A stretch of DNA of 64,000 nt from Haloimpatiens massiliensis (lineage in GTDB: Bacteria; Bacillota; Clostridia; Clostridiales; Clostridiaceae), in contig NZ_LT854639.1 of NCBI RefSeq assembly GCF_900184255.1, forward strand, positions 83,046-147,045, in the 5' to 3' direction. The notes under the pieces are model-generated. The model did not search any database. It was not told the DNA's origin and saw only the letters and a list, made by a program, of their open reading frames with translations. Positions 6,733 to 15,627 of the stretch are shown here, piece after piece; the stretch's first letter is position 1; the number at the start of each line of letters is the position of its first letter. Made by a program: the position numbers and the translations under genes.

Positions 6733-9510
6733 GTGAAAAGAATAGATAAAATATACAATTATATAAAAGAAAAGTCACAAAACACTTCCCTGGATGAGCT
6801 TAAAGAAATAGGTGGATTTAGTGCTCAAGAAGTAGGGGAGCAGCTAGATATACTTAGAAACAACGCTAGTAAAGAATTAAATGAACTTTGTAGAATGGGT
6901 AAACTTATTAAAATAAAAGGCAGACCCGTATTATATTTTCATAGAAAAAGTATTGAAAGTTTGATACAGAAAAGAATCCCTGAAGAGCTTTTAGAAGTGG
7001 ATAATATAAATGAAATTTTGGGAAAAAGCCAAGATAAAGAACAAAAATCTCCTTTTCACTATCTTATAGGAGCTGAAAGTAGTCTTAAAAATCAAATAGA
7101 ACAGGCAAAGGCAGCCATACTATATCCGCCTAATGGCTTGCACACATTGATAGTAGGTCAAACGGGAGTTGGAAAAACTCTATTTGCAAATATGATGTAT
7201 AACTATGCCAGATACATAAATAAATTGCCAAAGGATGCGCCTTTTGTAGTTTTCAATTGTGCAGACTATTATAATAATCCTCAGCTTTTATTATCCCATG
7301 TATTTGGATATATTAAAGGAGCTTTTACTGGAGCGGATACAGAAAAACAGGGCTTGGTGGAAAAGGCTAATGGTGGGATGTTATTTTTGGATGAAATTCA
7401 TAGATTGCCCCCAGAGGGACAGGAAATGTTATTTTATTTCATGGATACAGGAACTTATAATAAATTGGGTGAAACAGAAAGAAAAAGAAGAGCAAATGTA
7501 TTCATAATAGGGGCTACTACAGAAGACCCTACTTCAGCACTTTTAAAAACATTTACAAGAAGGATACCTATCACTATTACCATTCCTAACTTTGACGAAA
7601 GGCCTATGGAAGATAAGGTGGACATAATAAAACACCTGTTATCCAACGAAGCCCACAGAGTAAATAAACCTATTAAAATCACTTCTGAAGCAGTGAAGGC
7701 ATTGATAGGAAGTACTTCTTATGGAAATATAGGTCAGCTTAAATCTAATATTCAGCTTATATGTGCCAAAGGTTTTTTAAATAGCATAAATACAGATAAC
7801 TATATAAAAATAGATTTTAAAACTTTGCCTAATAATATGAAAAACGGACTTATTTCCATGGGTGCCAGGAGAGAAGCTTCAGAGGAACTATGGAGAATTA
7901 TGCCTTCAGATATGGTAATAAAACCACAAGGATATAAGGAACTTATAGAAGAAGATCCTTATGAACCTCCATTTAATCTTTATAAAATAATAGAAGATAA
8001 AGCAGCTATTTTAAAAGAAGAAGGCATGGATGATGAAAATATAAATAAATTTATAACTACAGATATAAATGTACATATTAAATGTTTTTATGATAAATTT
8101 AAAAATGACGGAAAAAATAGAGAGAGAATATTAAAGATAGTGGATGATGATATATTAAAATTCTCAGAAGAAGTGCAAAAGCTTGCAGAGGAAAGACTAA
8201 ATAAAAAATTTAATGATAGATTTTTATATGCTTTAAGTCTTCATTTAAGCGCATTTTTTAATAGAATAAATAAAAAAACAGAGCTTAAATATACCAATGT
8301 AGAAAGTATAATAAAAGATAATCCTATGGAGTACAAGGTTGCGGTAGAAGTCAAGAGCATGATAGAAGAAAGATATAAAATAAAAGTTCCAAAGGTGGAG
8401 GTTATATACCTAACTCTGCTTTTAAATTCAATTCAGGACACCGGAAATACTGGTAGAGTGGGAGTTATAGTGGCAGCTCACGGTAGCAGCACTGCTAGTA
8501 GCATGGTAGGGGTAGTTCAAAAACTTTTAGAAGAGAAGAATGTAGAGGCCATAGATATGCCTCTAGAAATAAGCCCTAAAGAAATTCTAGAGGAAATGAC
8601 TCAAAAGGTAAAGGAAATAGATAGAGGAAAAGGAGTTCTAATACTGGTAGACATGGGTTCACTTACGGGATTTGGAAGTATTATATCTGAAAAAACAGGC
8701 ATAAAAACTAAAACCATAGATATGGTATCTACTCCTATAGTTTTAGAGGCAGTTAGAAAATCTAACATATTTGATATGGATTTAGAAAGTGTATACAATT
8801 CCTTAAAAGATTTTAAAGGATACACTAATAAAATTCAAGAAAAGTTTAAACCTGGTGAGGGAGTAATTGTAACTTTGTGTACCACAGGAGAAGGAGCTGC
8901 ATTGAAGCTTAAAAAGTTAGTAGAGGATATTGTAGTAAGCATATCAGAAAAACCAGTGAATATAATACCAATTGGAATTAAAAACATGAAAGATGATTTA
9001 GAAAAAATATCTGAAGAACAACCTATTTTGGCTACAGTAGGAGCAGTAAATCCAGAAATAGAAGCTCCTTTTATATCATTAGAATCACTAATAAATGGAG
9101 ACGGAGAAAAAGTAATTAGAAATATAATAAGGGGTAATAAACAAGAAAATGAAACTGAAAAAGAGCAAAATGTTGTGGTTAGAGAGCTATGTGAAGATAG
9201 TTTAAAACAGTTTTTAACATACTTAAACCCAGAAAAAATAATAAGTGTATTAATAAAATTTGTAAGTGTATTAGAAAAAGTCATGGAAAAAGAGTTTTCA
9301 AACTCCATGAAAATAAGAATAATTTTGCATGTTGCTTGTGCACTAGAGAGAATGGTTATAAAAGATGGCTTAGAGTATAAATATGATAAAGAAAAATTGG
9401 ATAAAGATAAACTTACAAAAGTAAAATCTGCTTGTGTTATATTTAAAGAAAATATAAATTTAGAACTGACAGAAGATGAAATTTATTATATAGTGGAAAT
9501 GTTTATGTAG
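6733..9510 (+). CDS. levR: LevR-type sigma-54-dependent activator with PRD and PTS domains
   Basis: A 925-residue PTS-controlled activator. It has an N-terminal winged helix (residues 1-75) and an AAA+ sigma-54 domain with Walker A VGQTGVGKT, the sigma-54 contact loop GAFTGAD and Walker B GGMLFLDEIH. Next comes a first PRD with LSLHLSAFFNRI, an EIIA-Man-like domain with VAAHGSSTAS, and an EIIB-like stretch containing VTLCTTGEGAALKLKKL. A last PRD has RIILHVACALERM. The histidines expected to be phosphorylated by HPr or EIIB are present. The GTG at 6733 follows AAGGTG by 7 bases; a TTG one codon earlier is less likely. The sigma-54 promoter at 9933 and the EII genes beyond are the obvious targets, activated when the mannose-type sugar is present. 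Confidence 0.93.
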   Translation: MKRIDKIYNYIKEKSQNTSLDELKEIGGFSAQEVGEQLDILRNNASKELNELCRMGKLIKIKGRPVLYFHRKSIESLIQKRIPEELLEVDNINEILGKSQDKEQKSPFHYLIGAESSLKNQIEQAKAAILYPPNGLHTLIVGQTGVGKTLFANMMYNYARYINKLPKDAPFVVFNCADYYNNPQLLLSHVFGYIKGAFTGADTEKQGLVEKANGGMLFLDEIHRLPPEGQEMLFYFMDTGTYNKLGETERKRRANVFIIGATTEDPTSALLKTFTRRIPITITIPNFDERPMEDKVDIIKHLLSNEAHRVNKPIKITSEAVKALIGSTSYGNIGQLKSNIQLICAKGFLNSINTDNYIKIDFKTLPNNMKNGLISMGARREASEELWRIMPSDMVIKPQGYKELIEEDPYEPPFNLYKIIEDKAAILKEEGMDDENINKFITTDINVHIKCFYDKFKNDGKNRERILKIVDDDILKFSEEVQKLAEERLNKKFNDRFLYALSLHLSAFFNRINKKTELKYTNVESIIKDNPMEYKVAVEVKSMIEERYKIKVPKVEVIYLTLLLNSIQDTGNTGRVGVIVAAHGSSTASSMVGVVQKLLEEKNVEAIDMPLEISPKEILEEMTQKVKEIDRGKGVLILVDMGSLTGFGSIISEKTGIKTKTIDMVSTPIVLEAVRKSNIFDMDLESVYNSLKDFKGYTNKIQEKFKPGEGVIVTLCTTGEGAALKLKKLVEDIVVSISEKPVNIIPIGIKNMKDDLEKISEEQPILATVGAVNPEIEAPFISLESLINGDGEKVIRNIIRGNKQENETEKEQNVVVRELCEDSLKQFLTYLNPEKIISVLIKFVSVLEKVMEKEFSNSMKIRIILHVACALERMVIKDGLEYKYDKEKLDKDKLTKVKSACVIFKENINLELTEDEIYYIVEMFM

Positions 9511-9668
9511 GGCACATTCAAATAAATAATAAGTCAGTATGCTAGTCTATTTTGCGTCATACTGCGTCAGCAGTTTCCACCGATAGTCTTACTAGCGGCG
9601 GAAACTGCTTCCTTGTCTGACACAAAATATACCAGCATCTTTGACTTGTTATTTCTTTTCATGTACCT
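9511..9668. repeat. MITE-like element, family 2, full copy
   Basis: Begins right after the levR stop codon. The arms GGCACATTCAAATAAATAA and TTATTTCTTTTCATGTACCT are inverted relatives over about 50 bases, and the middle carries CATACTGCGTCAGCAG and GGCGGAAACTGCTTCC. A second copy is at 16324 and a half copy at 1981. Confidence 0.8.
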
Positions 9669-9725
9669 AAGGGTTTTAATTTAAAATTTAGAATGTAAAA
9701 TAGGAATTTGTAGAGTAGGTAAGAG

Positions 9726-9762
9726 GTAAAAAGTAAGAAGTAAGAAGTAAGAGGTAATAGGT
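9726..9762. repeat. Short tandem GTAAGAA-type repeats
   Basis: Units of about seven bases (AAGTAAG, AAGTAAG, AGGTAAT) are repeated in tandem. The same motif makes a longer tract at 18656-18755. Nothing coding overlaps. Confidence 0.65.
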
Positions 9763-9871
9763 AGTGCAGTATTAAAGTGAAATGTAATGTGATTAAAGGA
9801 AGTAATAAGTGTATTAAAAATGAAAACAGTGTATCAAAATTTTAATTAAAGTATTAAAATTAAAAAAATAA

Positions 9872-9920
9872 GACGTCTTTATGTAAGTTTTTCAAAAGGT
9901 TTACTAAGGACGTTTTTTTG
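9872..9920 (+). terminator. Hairpin with U-run upstream of the sigma-54 promoter
   Basis: GACGTCTTTATGTAAG pairs, with small interruptions, with TTTACTAAGGACGT, followed by seven T. It would stop read-through from levR and leave the PTS operon under its own promoter. Confidence 0.65.
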
Positions 9921-9932
9921 ATACACTTTTTT

Positions 9933-9948
9933 GGCATAGACTTTGCTA
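9933..9948 (+). promoter_or_regulatory. Sigma-54 promoter of the mannose-type PTS operon
   Basis: TGGCATAGACTTTGCT matches the -24/-12 consensus, with GG and GC exactly ten bases apart. The operon start codon is about 230 bases downstream. Upstream, AGTGTATTAAA and AGTGTATCAAA (9808-9818 and 9828-9838) may be activator sites; the same motif occurs at 6471 and 6697 before levR. Confidence 0.88.
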
Positions 9949-10177
9949 TATATATGTACAAGAAAGAATTAATATGGAGTAAAGGGTTAAACAAAGCATA
10001 AATTTAAAAAAGTAAGCAAAAATAAATTTAAAAGACAATAAAATTTAAATATTAGACAAACTAAGAGATAAATAAAGTTGAAATGTAAGTATAAAAGTAT
10101 ATAAAGCAATTTATAATTTATCTATAAAAATAATATGTAAAAAGTAGAAGGTAGGTTAATATAAAGGAGGAAAAATA

Positions 10178-10597
10178 ATGACAGCCATAATAATAGGAAC
10201 ACATGGTAATTTTTCTGAGGAACTACTTAAGTCATCAGAAATGATTTTTGGAAAGCAAGAAAATGTAGGATATGTAACTTTTAAGCCAGGCGAAGGTTCA
10301 GAAGATCTTATTAATAAGTATAATGAGCTTTTAAATACCTTAGATACTAAGGATGGAGTACTTTTCATGGTAGATCTTTTTGGAGGAAGTCCATTTAATG
10401 CAGCTAGTAGAATCGCATTAGGAAAAGAAAATATGGACATAATAACAGGTGTAAATTTACCAATGCTTTTAGAAGTTTATGGTTCAAGAAGTTTTTCAAA
10501 TTTACAAGAACTAGTTAATGTAGCTAAAAATAGTGGAATGGAAAGTATAAAAATTTTTAAAGAAGTAATGAATTCACAAGAGGAGGACGATCTATAA
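10178..10597 (+). CDS. PTS mannose/fructose/sorbose family EIIA
   Basis: A 139-residue EIIA-Man domain protein. The phosphorylatable histidine is in the N-terminal motif IIIGTHGNFSEELLKS, and FMVDLFGGSPFNAASRIAL with TGVNLPMLLEVY completes the family signature. In the cytoplasm it passes phosphate from HPr to EIIB. ATG 10178 follows AAAGGAGG at a good distance. Its stop overlaps the start of the EIIB gene by one base, so the two are translationally coupled. Confidence 0.94.
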   Translation: MTAIIIGTHGNFSEELLKSSEMIFGKQENVGYVTFKPGEGSEDLINKYNELLNTLDTKDGVLFMVDLFGGSPFNAASRIALGKENMDIITGVNLPMLLEVYGSRSFSNLQELVNVAKNSGMESIKIFKEVMNSQEEDDL

Positions 10598-11079
10598 TGA
10601 ACATTGTATTAGCAAGAATAGATGATAGATTAATTCATGGACAGGTGGCAACTATATGGACAAAAGAAACTAGATGCTCAAGAATAATAGTTTGTAATGA
10701 TGATGTGGCAAACGATGAAATAAGAAAAACTTTATTAACACAAGTGGCGCCTCCAGGAATAAAGGCACACGTAGTAGATTTAGCAAAAGCAGTTAGAGTT
10801 TATAAAAATTCTAAGTATGAAAATGACAGAGTTATGTTTCTTTTCACAAATCCATCAGATGTTTTAACTCTAGTAGAAAATGGAGTAGATATTAAAAGTG
10901 TAAACATAGGTGGAATGTCTTTTAAAGAAGGAAAAAAACAAATAACAGGAGCAGTTTCTGTAAATGATAAAGATATAGAAGCATTTAAAAAGCTTAACGA
11001 AAAAGGAATAGAACTTGAAATAAGAAAGGTATCTACAGATTCAAAAGTAGACATAATGCCATTAATACAAAAGCTTTAG
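10597..11079 (+). CDS. PTS mannose/fructose/sorbose family EIIB
   Basis: A 160-residue EIIB-Man protein. The active-site histidine lies in ARIDDRLIHGQVATIW, the defining motif of this class, and the protein ends at the usual length with IMPLIQKL. It receives phosphate from EIIA and phosphorylates the sugar during transport by EIIC/EIID. The AGAGGAGG ribosome site lies inside the end of the EIIA gene. A perfect 18-bp hairpin follows 28 bases after the stop, before the membrane subunits. Confidence 0.94.
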   Translation: MNIVLARIDDRLIHGQVATIWTKETRCSRIIVCNDDVANDEIRKTLLTQVAPPGIKAHVVDLAKAVRVYKNSKYENDRVMFLFTNPSDVLTLVENGVDIKSVNIGGMSFKEGKKQITGAVSVNDKDIEAFKKLNEKGIELEIRKVSTDSKVDIMPLIQKL

Positions 11080-11107
11080 TTAGCTGTATAAGTATTCCTA
11101 TAAAAAA

Positions 11108-11148
11108 GTATAACTTCATAATATGCCCTACATATTATGAAGTTATAC
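11108..11148 (+). other. Perfect 18-bp hairpin between EIIB and EIIC
   Basis: GTATAACTTCATAATATG and CATATTATGAAGTTATAC are exact complements around the loop CCCTA. No T-run follows on the plus strand, so it is probably not a simple terminator. It may be an RNase-processing or mRNA-stabilising element separating soluble from membrane PTS subunits. The remaining 205 bases to EIIC show only a small hairpin near 11160. Confidence 0.75.
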
Positions 11149-11353
11149 CAAAAAAAGAAATGATTTCAATCATTTACTCTAAAATAAATTTTATAATAAT
11201 GTTAATTAATAGTCAAATTAATAAATTAAAGAAAAACTGTAAAAGAGCAATATATTTAAGGTGTAACTATTAATGTGTAAAGGTTTTTACTAAATTTAAG
11301 TTTATAAAAAATTAATATAAAATTCAATTCAAAAATAAAAGGAGGGCTAAATA

Positions 11354-12169
11354 ATGGGAATTAGCACTATACAAATTATATTAGTATTCATAGTTGCATG
11401 TATCGCTGGTATGGGTAGTGTTTTAGATGAATTTCAAACCCATAGACCGCTAGTAGCGTGTACATTAATAGGACTTATATTGGGAGACTTAAAGACAGGT
11501 ATTATAATAGGTGGAACTCTTGAAATGATGGCTTTAGGCTGGATGAATATAGGAGCGGCTATGGCACCAGATGCAGCTCTTGCTAGTATTATTTCCACTA
11601 TAATAGTTATAGCAGGAAAGCAAAGCATAGGAGCTGGTATAGCAGTAGCAATTCCAATAGCAGCTGCTGGTCAAGTTTTAACTATATTTGCAAGAACTAT
11701 AACAGTCGTATTCCAGCACAGAGCTGACAGATATGCTGAAGAAGGGAATCTTGCAGGAATAGATAGATGTCATATAGGAGCTTTATTAATACAAGCATTA
11801 CGTGTGGCAATACCATCACTTTTAGTAGCTATGTTCGTTGGAACAAATGTAGTTCAAAATATGCTTAGTGCAATACCAGATTGGATTACTGGAGGACTTG
11901 GGGTTGCCGGTGGATTCATAGTAGTTGTTGGATATGCCATGGTTATAAATATGATGGAAGCAAAATACTTAATGCCATTCTTCTTCTTAGGTTTTGTAGT
12001 GGCAGCATTTACAAACTTTAACTTAGTTGCTCTAGGAATTTTAGGAACAGTGTTTGCTATAGTATATATTCAATTAAATCCAAAATACAACAAAGTAGAA
12101 GTGGCATCAGCGCCAGCGGGAGCCGTACAATCAAATTTAGATGATGATTTAGACGATGAATTAGATTAG
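11354..12169 (+). CDS. PTS mannose/fructose/sorbose family EIIC
   Basis: A 271-residue polytopic membrane protein of the EIIC-Man/ManY class. Characteristic stretches include GMGSVLDEFQTHRPLVACTLIGLILGDLKTGIIIGGTLEMMALGW near the N-terminus and several further hydrophobic spans. The C-terminus ends in an acidic tail, NLDDDLDDELD, that seems unusually charged. It follows GGAGGGC at ATG 11354. With EIID it forms the membrane channel of the permease; the EIID gene begins 18 bases downstream. Confidence 0.94.
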   Translation: MGISTIQIILVFIVACIAGMGSVLDEFQTHRPLVACTLIGLILGDLKTGIIIGGTLEMMALGWMNIGAAMAPDAALASIISTIIVIAGKQSIGAGIAVAIPIAAAGQVLTIFARTITVVFQHRADRYAEEGNLAGIDRCHIGALLIQALRVAIPSLLVAMFVGTNVVQNMLSAIPDWITGGLGVAGGFIVVVGYAMVINMMEAKYLMPFFFLGFVVAAFTNFNLVALGILGTVFAIVYIQLNPKYNKVEVASAPAGAVQSNLDDDLDDELD

Positions 12170-12187
12170 GAAGAAGGAGGGTTTAGA

Positions 12188-13024
12188 ATGGAAAATTATA
12201 AGGATTTAGAAAAGAAAATAACTAAAAAAGATCGTATAAATATGTTCATTCGTTCAAATTTTCACCAAGGTTCTTGGAACTTTGAAAGAATGCAAGCTTT
12301 AGGATATTGTTTTTCAATGATACCAATAATAAAAAGATTATACGAAGGTGAAGAGAGAAAGAAAGCATTAAAAAGACACTTAGAATTCTTCAATACGCAA
12401 CCATTCGTAACAGCTCCAATTCTTGGAGTTACATCAGCTATGGAAGAGCAAAGAGCTAATGGAGCTGACATAGACGATGGTGTTATAAATGGTGTAAAGA
12501 TAGGACTTATGGGACCTTTAGCAGGAGTTGGAGATCCAATATTCTGGGGAACTTTAAGACCAGTAGTTGCAGCACTTGGTGCATCAATAGCTATGGGTGG
12601 AAGCATACTTGGACCTTTACTATTCTTCCTATTATTTAACGTAGTTCGTTTAGGATTTAGATGGTATGGAATAGAGTATGGATATAAAAAGGGTACTGAT
12701 ATAGTTAAAGACATGGGTGGAAACAGACTTCAAAAATTAACAGAAGGAGCTTCAATACTTGGATTATTCGTAATGGGAGCGCTAGTAAGTAAATGGACTA
12801 CTGTAAACATACCAGTAGTCATATCAAGAATAACTAATCAACAAGGTAAAGTTGTTGAAACTACAGTTCAAGGTATACTAGATCAATTATTACCAGGATT
12901 AGTACCATTACTATTAACATTCTTATGTATGAAACTTTTAAAGAAAAAAGTAAATCCAATTTGGATAATATTTGGATTGTTTGCAATAGGTATAATAGGA
13001 TTCAAACTTGGCTGGTTAGCATAG
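12188..13024 (+). CDS. PTS mannose/fructose/sorbose family EIID
   Basis: A 278-residue EIID-Man/ManZ protein. The family hallmark near the N-terminus reads SNFHQGSWNFERMQALGYCFSMIPIIKRLY, and the central motif MGPLAGVGDPIFWGTLRP is present. The C-terminus has hydrophobic segments. It partners EIIC in the membrane. GAAGGAGGG lies 7 bases before ATG 12188. A strong terminator right after the stop closes the operon, so manA downstream is separately transcribed. Confidence 0.94.
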   Translation: MENYKDLEKKITKKDRINMFIRSNFHQGSWNFERMQALGYCFSMIPIIKRLYEGEERKKALKRHLEFFNTQPFVTAPILGVTSAMEEQRANGADIDDGVINGVKIGLMGPLAGVGDPIFWGTLRPVVAALGASIAMGGSILGPLLFFLLFNVVRLGFRWYGIEYGYKKGTDIVKDMGGNRLQKLTEGASILGLFVMGALVSKWTTVNIPVVISRITNQQGKVVETTVQGILDQLLPGLVPLLLTFLCMKLLKKKVNPIWIIFGLFAIGIIGFKLGWLA

Positions 13025-13036
13025 TCAATAATTTGA

Positions 13037-13072
13037 AGAAAGGGCTGGAAGTAAAATTCTGGCCCCTTTTTT
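13037..13072 (+). terminator. Intrinsic terminator of the PTS operon
   Basis: AAGGGCTGGAA pairs loosely with TTCTGGCCCC and a run of six T follows. Confidence 0.8.
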
Positions 13073-13134
13073 CAGTTTATAATTGTTTTAGAGTCTTTTT
13101 TAGAGTCTTAGTAAAAGTTTTATGATATTATAGT

Positions 13135-13304
13135 ATGATTATCCCACAATAAGGTACAATGTAGTGAAATTATGAAATTTCTCCTCCATGACTTGCATAA
13201 AAGCTCGGAACAATAAATTTAAACAGTTCCTTCGCTTCTTATGCAAGTCATTCCAGAGAAATTTCATAATTCAAGTAATATAATGCTTTTTGTGGGTTAA
13301 TCAT
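13135..13304. repeat. MITE-like element, family 1, copy C
   Basis: The most complete copy: ATGATTATCCCACAATAAGG on the left and TTTTTGTGGGTTAATCAT on the right, with the inner palindromes GAAATTTCTC/GAGAAATTTC and GACTTGCATAAAAGC/GCTTCTTATGCAAGTC. It ends 42 bases before manA, so it may affect manA transcription. It fills nearly all of the 322-base gap. Confidence 0.85.
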
Positions 13305-13346
13305 AGTATAATATAATTATAGATACAATACGAGGAGTGAGAGATA

Positions 13347-14324
13347 ATGTATCCATTAAAATTTGAAAATTTATATTATGAAAAAATATGGGGTGGAAGG
13401 GATTTTGAAAAATTTAGAGATAATCTTCCAGAAGGAAATATAGGTGAAAGCTGGGATATAGCTTGTCATAAAAACGGTACTAGTGTAGTAGCTAATGGAG
13501 AATTTAAAGGAACCAGACTAGATGAACTTATAGAAAAATATGAGGAGAAAGTAATAGGAACCAAAATTCATAAAGAGTGGTTTCCTCTTTTAATAAAGCT
13601 TATAAATGCAAAAGATAAACTTTCTGTACAGGTACATCCAAATGATACTTATGCAAAAGAAGTAGAAGGTGAAATGGGAAAAACAGAAGTTTGGTACGTG
13701 GTGGAGGCTTTTGAAGGAGCTAATTTGGTAGTGGGAACAAAAGAACACTGTACCAAAGAAGAGTTTCAAAAGGCTGTGGAAAATGGAAACTTAGACAAAT
13801 ATATGAACAGAATACCTGTTAAAAAAGGAGAGGTTTACTTTGTAAAAAGTGGACTTATCCATGCCATAGGAGAAGGAGTTATAATAGCTGAAATACAGCA
13901 AAACAGTGATACTACATACAGAGTCTATGACTACAACAGAGGAAGAGAGCTACACATAGAAAAAGCTCTAGATGTTATAGACTTAAACTTACAAGGAAAG
14001 AAAAGAGACGGAATAAAAGTTAAAAAAGAAGGGTATGAAAAGACCTATTTATGCCTTTGCAAAGATTTCTCTTTAGAGTTATATAATATAGAAAAACAAT
14101 GTATGGAAAAAAGTAATGAAGAAAGATTTTTTGCTTTTACCTGTGTAGAAGGTAATGGAGAAATATTATATAAAGAAGGAAAAGAAAACATAAAACAAGG
14201 AGATAGCATTTTAATACCTGCTTTCCTTGGGGATTACACTTTAAAGGGGAAAATGAAACTTTTAAAAAGTTATCTTCCAAATATAGAAGAAGTAGAAAAA
14301 GAAATTTTAACAGAAATAGAGTAG
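13347..14324 (+). CDS. manA: Mannose-6-phosphate isomerase, type I
   Basis: A 325-residue zinc-dependent isomerase converting mannose 6-phosphate to fructose 6-phosphate. The N-terminus MYPLKFENLYYEKIWGGRDF is typical of Firmicute ManA. Zinc-binding residues appear in LSVQVHPNDTYA (His) and GKTEVWYVVEA (Glu), and in YFVKSGLIHAIGEGVIIAEIQQNSDTTYRVYDYNR, which holds another His and the catalytic Arg region. The cupin-like C-terminus is complete. The position after a mannose-type PTS suggests that it handles the sugar phosphate that the transporter produces. GAGGAGTGAG precedes ATG 13347. Confidence 0.95.
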   Translation: MYPLKFENLYYEKIWGGRDFEKFRDNLPEGNIGESWDIACHKNGTSVVANGEFKGTRLDELIEKYEEKVIGTKIHKEWFPLLIKLINAKDKLSVQVHPNDTYAKEVEGEMGKTEVWYVVEAFEGANLVVGTKEHCTKEEFQKAVENGNLDKYMNRIPVKKGEVYFVKSGLIHAIGEGVIIAEIQQNSDTTYRVYDYNRGRELHIEKALDVIDLNLQGKKRDGIKVKKEGYEKTYLCLCKDFSLELYNIEKQCMEKSNEERFFAFTCVEGNGEILYKEGKENIKQGDSILIPAFLGDYTLKGKMKLLKSYLPNIEEVEKEILTEIE

Positions 14325-14517
14325 AAAAAAGTATCATAAACCCCTATAGAATATGGTTACTTTCATACAATTATGTTAAAATTGAGATATAAGGTAAAAT
14401 AAAATAGAATTTTTATGAAAACATAGGAAAAGTATTTGAAAATTATTAATTCCTAATATTCAGAAAAATTCAAAAGTGGTATAATAGTACAAATGGGTAT
14501 TATTTTGGAGGGATTCT

Positions 14518-14934
14518 ATGGTAACTTTTATAATAGTACTAAATGTAATTTTGGCTATTATATGTGCTACTTTTATATTTAAAAAATTTGTATTTCAATT
14601 TAAAGGCAGTGATAACGGATTTAAAAATATGGTATATATAGGGTTTTTAATAGTGGCTTTAATTTGCACATTAAACGGCGTATGGCAGGGGAGTGCTACT
14701 AAAGGGCAAATGGATTATTTGAAAATTACTAAAGAGATACCCGTAGAGGAAAGAATAATTATAGAATCCCACATAGAATTTGGAAAAAATAGCATTATTA
14801 TAAGTACTTTGGTTGGATTTGTTTCGCTAGTTGTTAGCTATGGTGTATTTAAAAATATTCAAAAAGAGATAAAGAACAATATAGGAAAACCAAAGAAAAA
14901 GTGGCGTTGGGATGAAATAAATGATAAAAAATAA
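14518..14934 (+). CDS. Small membrane protein of unknown function, paralogue 1
   Basis: A 138-residue protein that I cannot assign. The layout is three membrane segments: MVTFIIVLNVILAIICATFIF at the N-terminus, MVYIGFLIVALICTLNGVW near residue 45, and IIISTLVGFVSLVVSYGVF near residue 95. A charged tail ends with KPKKKWRWDEINDKK. The next gene encodes a protein of the same length and layout with an equivalent tail (KPKYKWDWSRI), so the two are tandem duplicates. ATG 14518 follows TTTGGAGGGAT. Nothing suggests a catalytic site. Confidence 0.7.
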   Translation: MVTFIIVLNVILAIICATFIFKKFVFQFKGSDNGFKNMVYIGFLIVALICTLNGVWQGSATKGQMDYLKITKEIPVEERIIIESHIEFGKNSIIISTLVGFVSLVVSYGVFKNIQKEIKNNIGKPKKKWRWDEINDKK

Positions 14935-14988
14935 ATGTATATATTATATATACAAAAGGGTTTTTCATAGTGATTGGGGTGAAAATTT

Positions 14989-15411
14989 ATGATTGATCTT
15001 TTGATGATTTTAAATTTAATTCTTATACTGGTATCCATAGTATTTTTTGTTAGAAGTTTTATAATAAAATATGTAGCTAGCTATAATGATATCAAAAACA
15101 TATTATTTATAGGACTGATAGTGGCTTGCTTGCTTTTAAGCATAAATGGTGTTGTGAAGTGTGCTGAAGCTAATGAGTTAAAGGAAATAATAAAGCTTCA
15201 AGGTGAGTTTTTAGAGGATAGAACTATAAAGATGCTTAATAATAACATAGTGAAAATGATAAAGAGTATGATAAAGACTATATCTATAGGATATGGATGC
15301 TTACTAGCAACAATTTTATTGACATTTAACTTTAAAATAGAATTTAAAAGAGAACTGGCAAAGCCAAAGTATAAATGGGATTGGAGCAGAATAATTTTAA
15401 AAAGAAATTAA
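14989..15411 (+). CDS. Small membrane protein of unknown function, paralogue 2
   Basis: A 140-residue tandem paralogue of the previous gene. Corresponding parts are MIDLLMILNLILILVSIVFFV, NILFIGLIVACLLLSINGVV, and a third span near residue 100, then the tail LAKPKYKWDWSRIILKRN. The shared motif between spans two and three is only general (a charged stretch of about 45 residues). The gap of 54 bases to paralogue 1 has no terminator, so they are probably co-transcribed. Function unknown. Confidence 0.7.
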   Translation: MIDLLMILNLILILVSIVFFVRSFIIKYVASYNDIKNILFIGLIVACLLLSINGVVKCAEANELKEIIKLQGEFLEDRTIKMLNNNIVKMIKSMIKTISIGYGCLLATILLTFNFKIEFKRELAKPKYKWDWSRIILKRN

Positions 15412-15463
15412 AATATAAACTCACTGCTTTGAAGGTATTCTTTAAAACCACTGCTATTTGTGT

Positions 15464-15590
15464 GCTTGGTAATTTATAAATTACAAAAAGTTATTGGATA
15501 TACCAAGAATCTCTCGCTTAGGCGTTATAAATTAAGGGGGAGTTCAACTAGGCATTTGTAGGTTATATCTCTACCCGCAAATGCTTGTTT
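15464..15590 (+). terminator. Structured segment with terminator before the TraX-like gene
   Basis: CTTGGTA (near 15465) and TACCAAG (near 15501) can pair; then GGCATTTGTAGG and CCCGCAAATGCTTGTTTTG form a terminator-like hairpin at about 15551-15592. It may end the paralogue operon. Assignment as a leader RNA is uncertain. Confidence 0.4.
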
Positions 15591-15627
15591 TGTTTTTAGT
15601 TATAATAATTAAAAGTGGGGGAAAATT

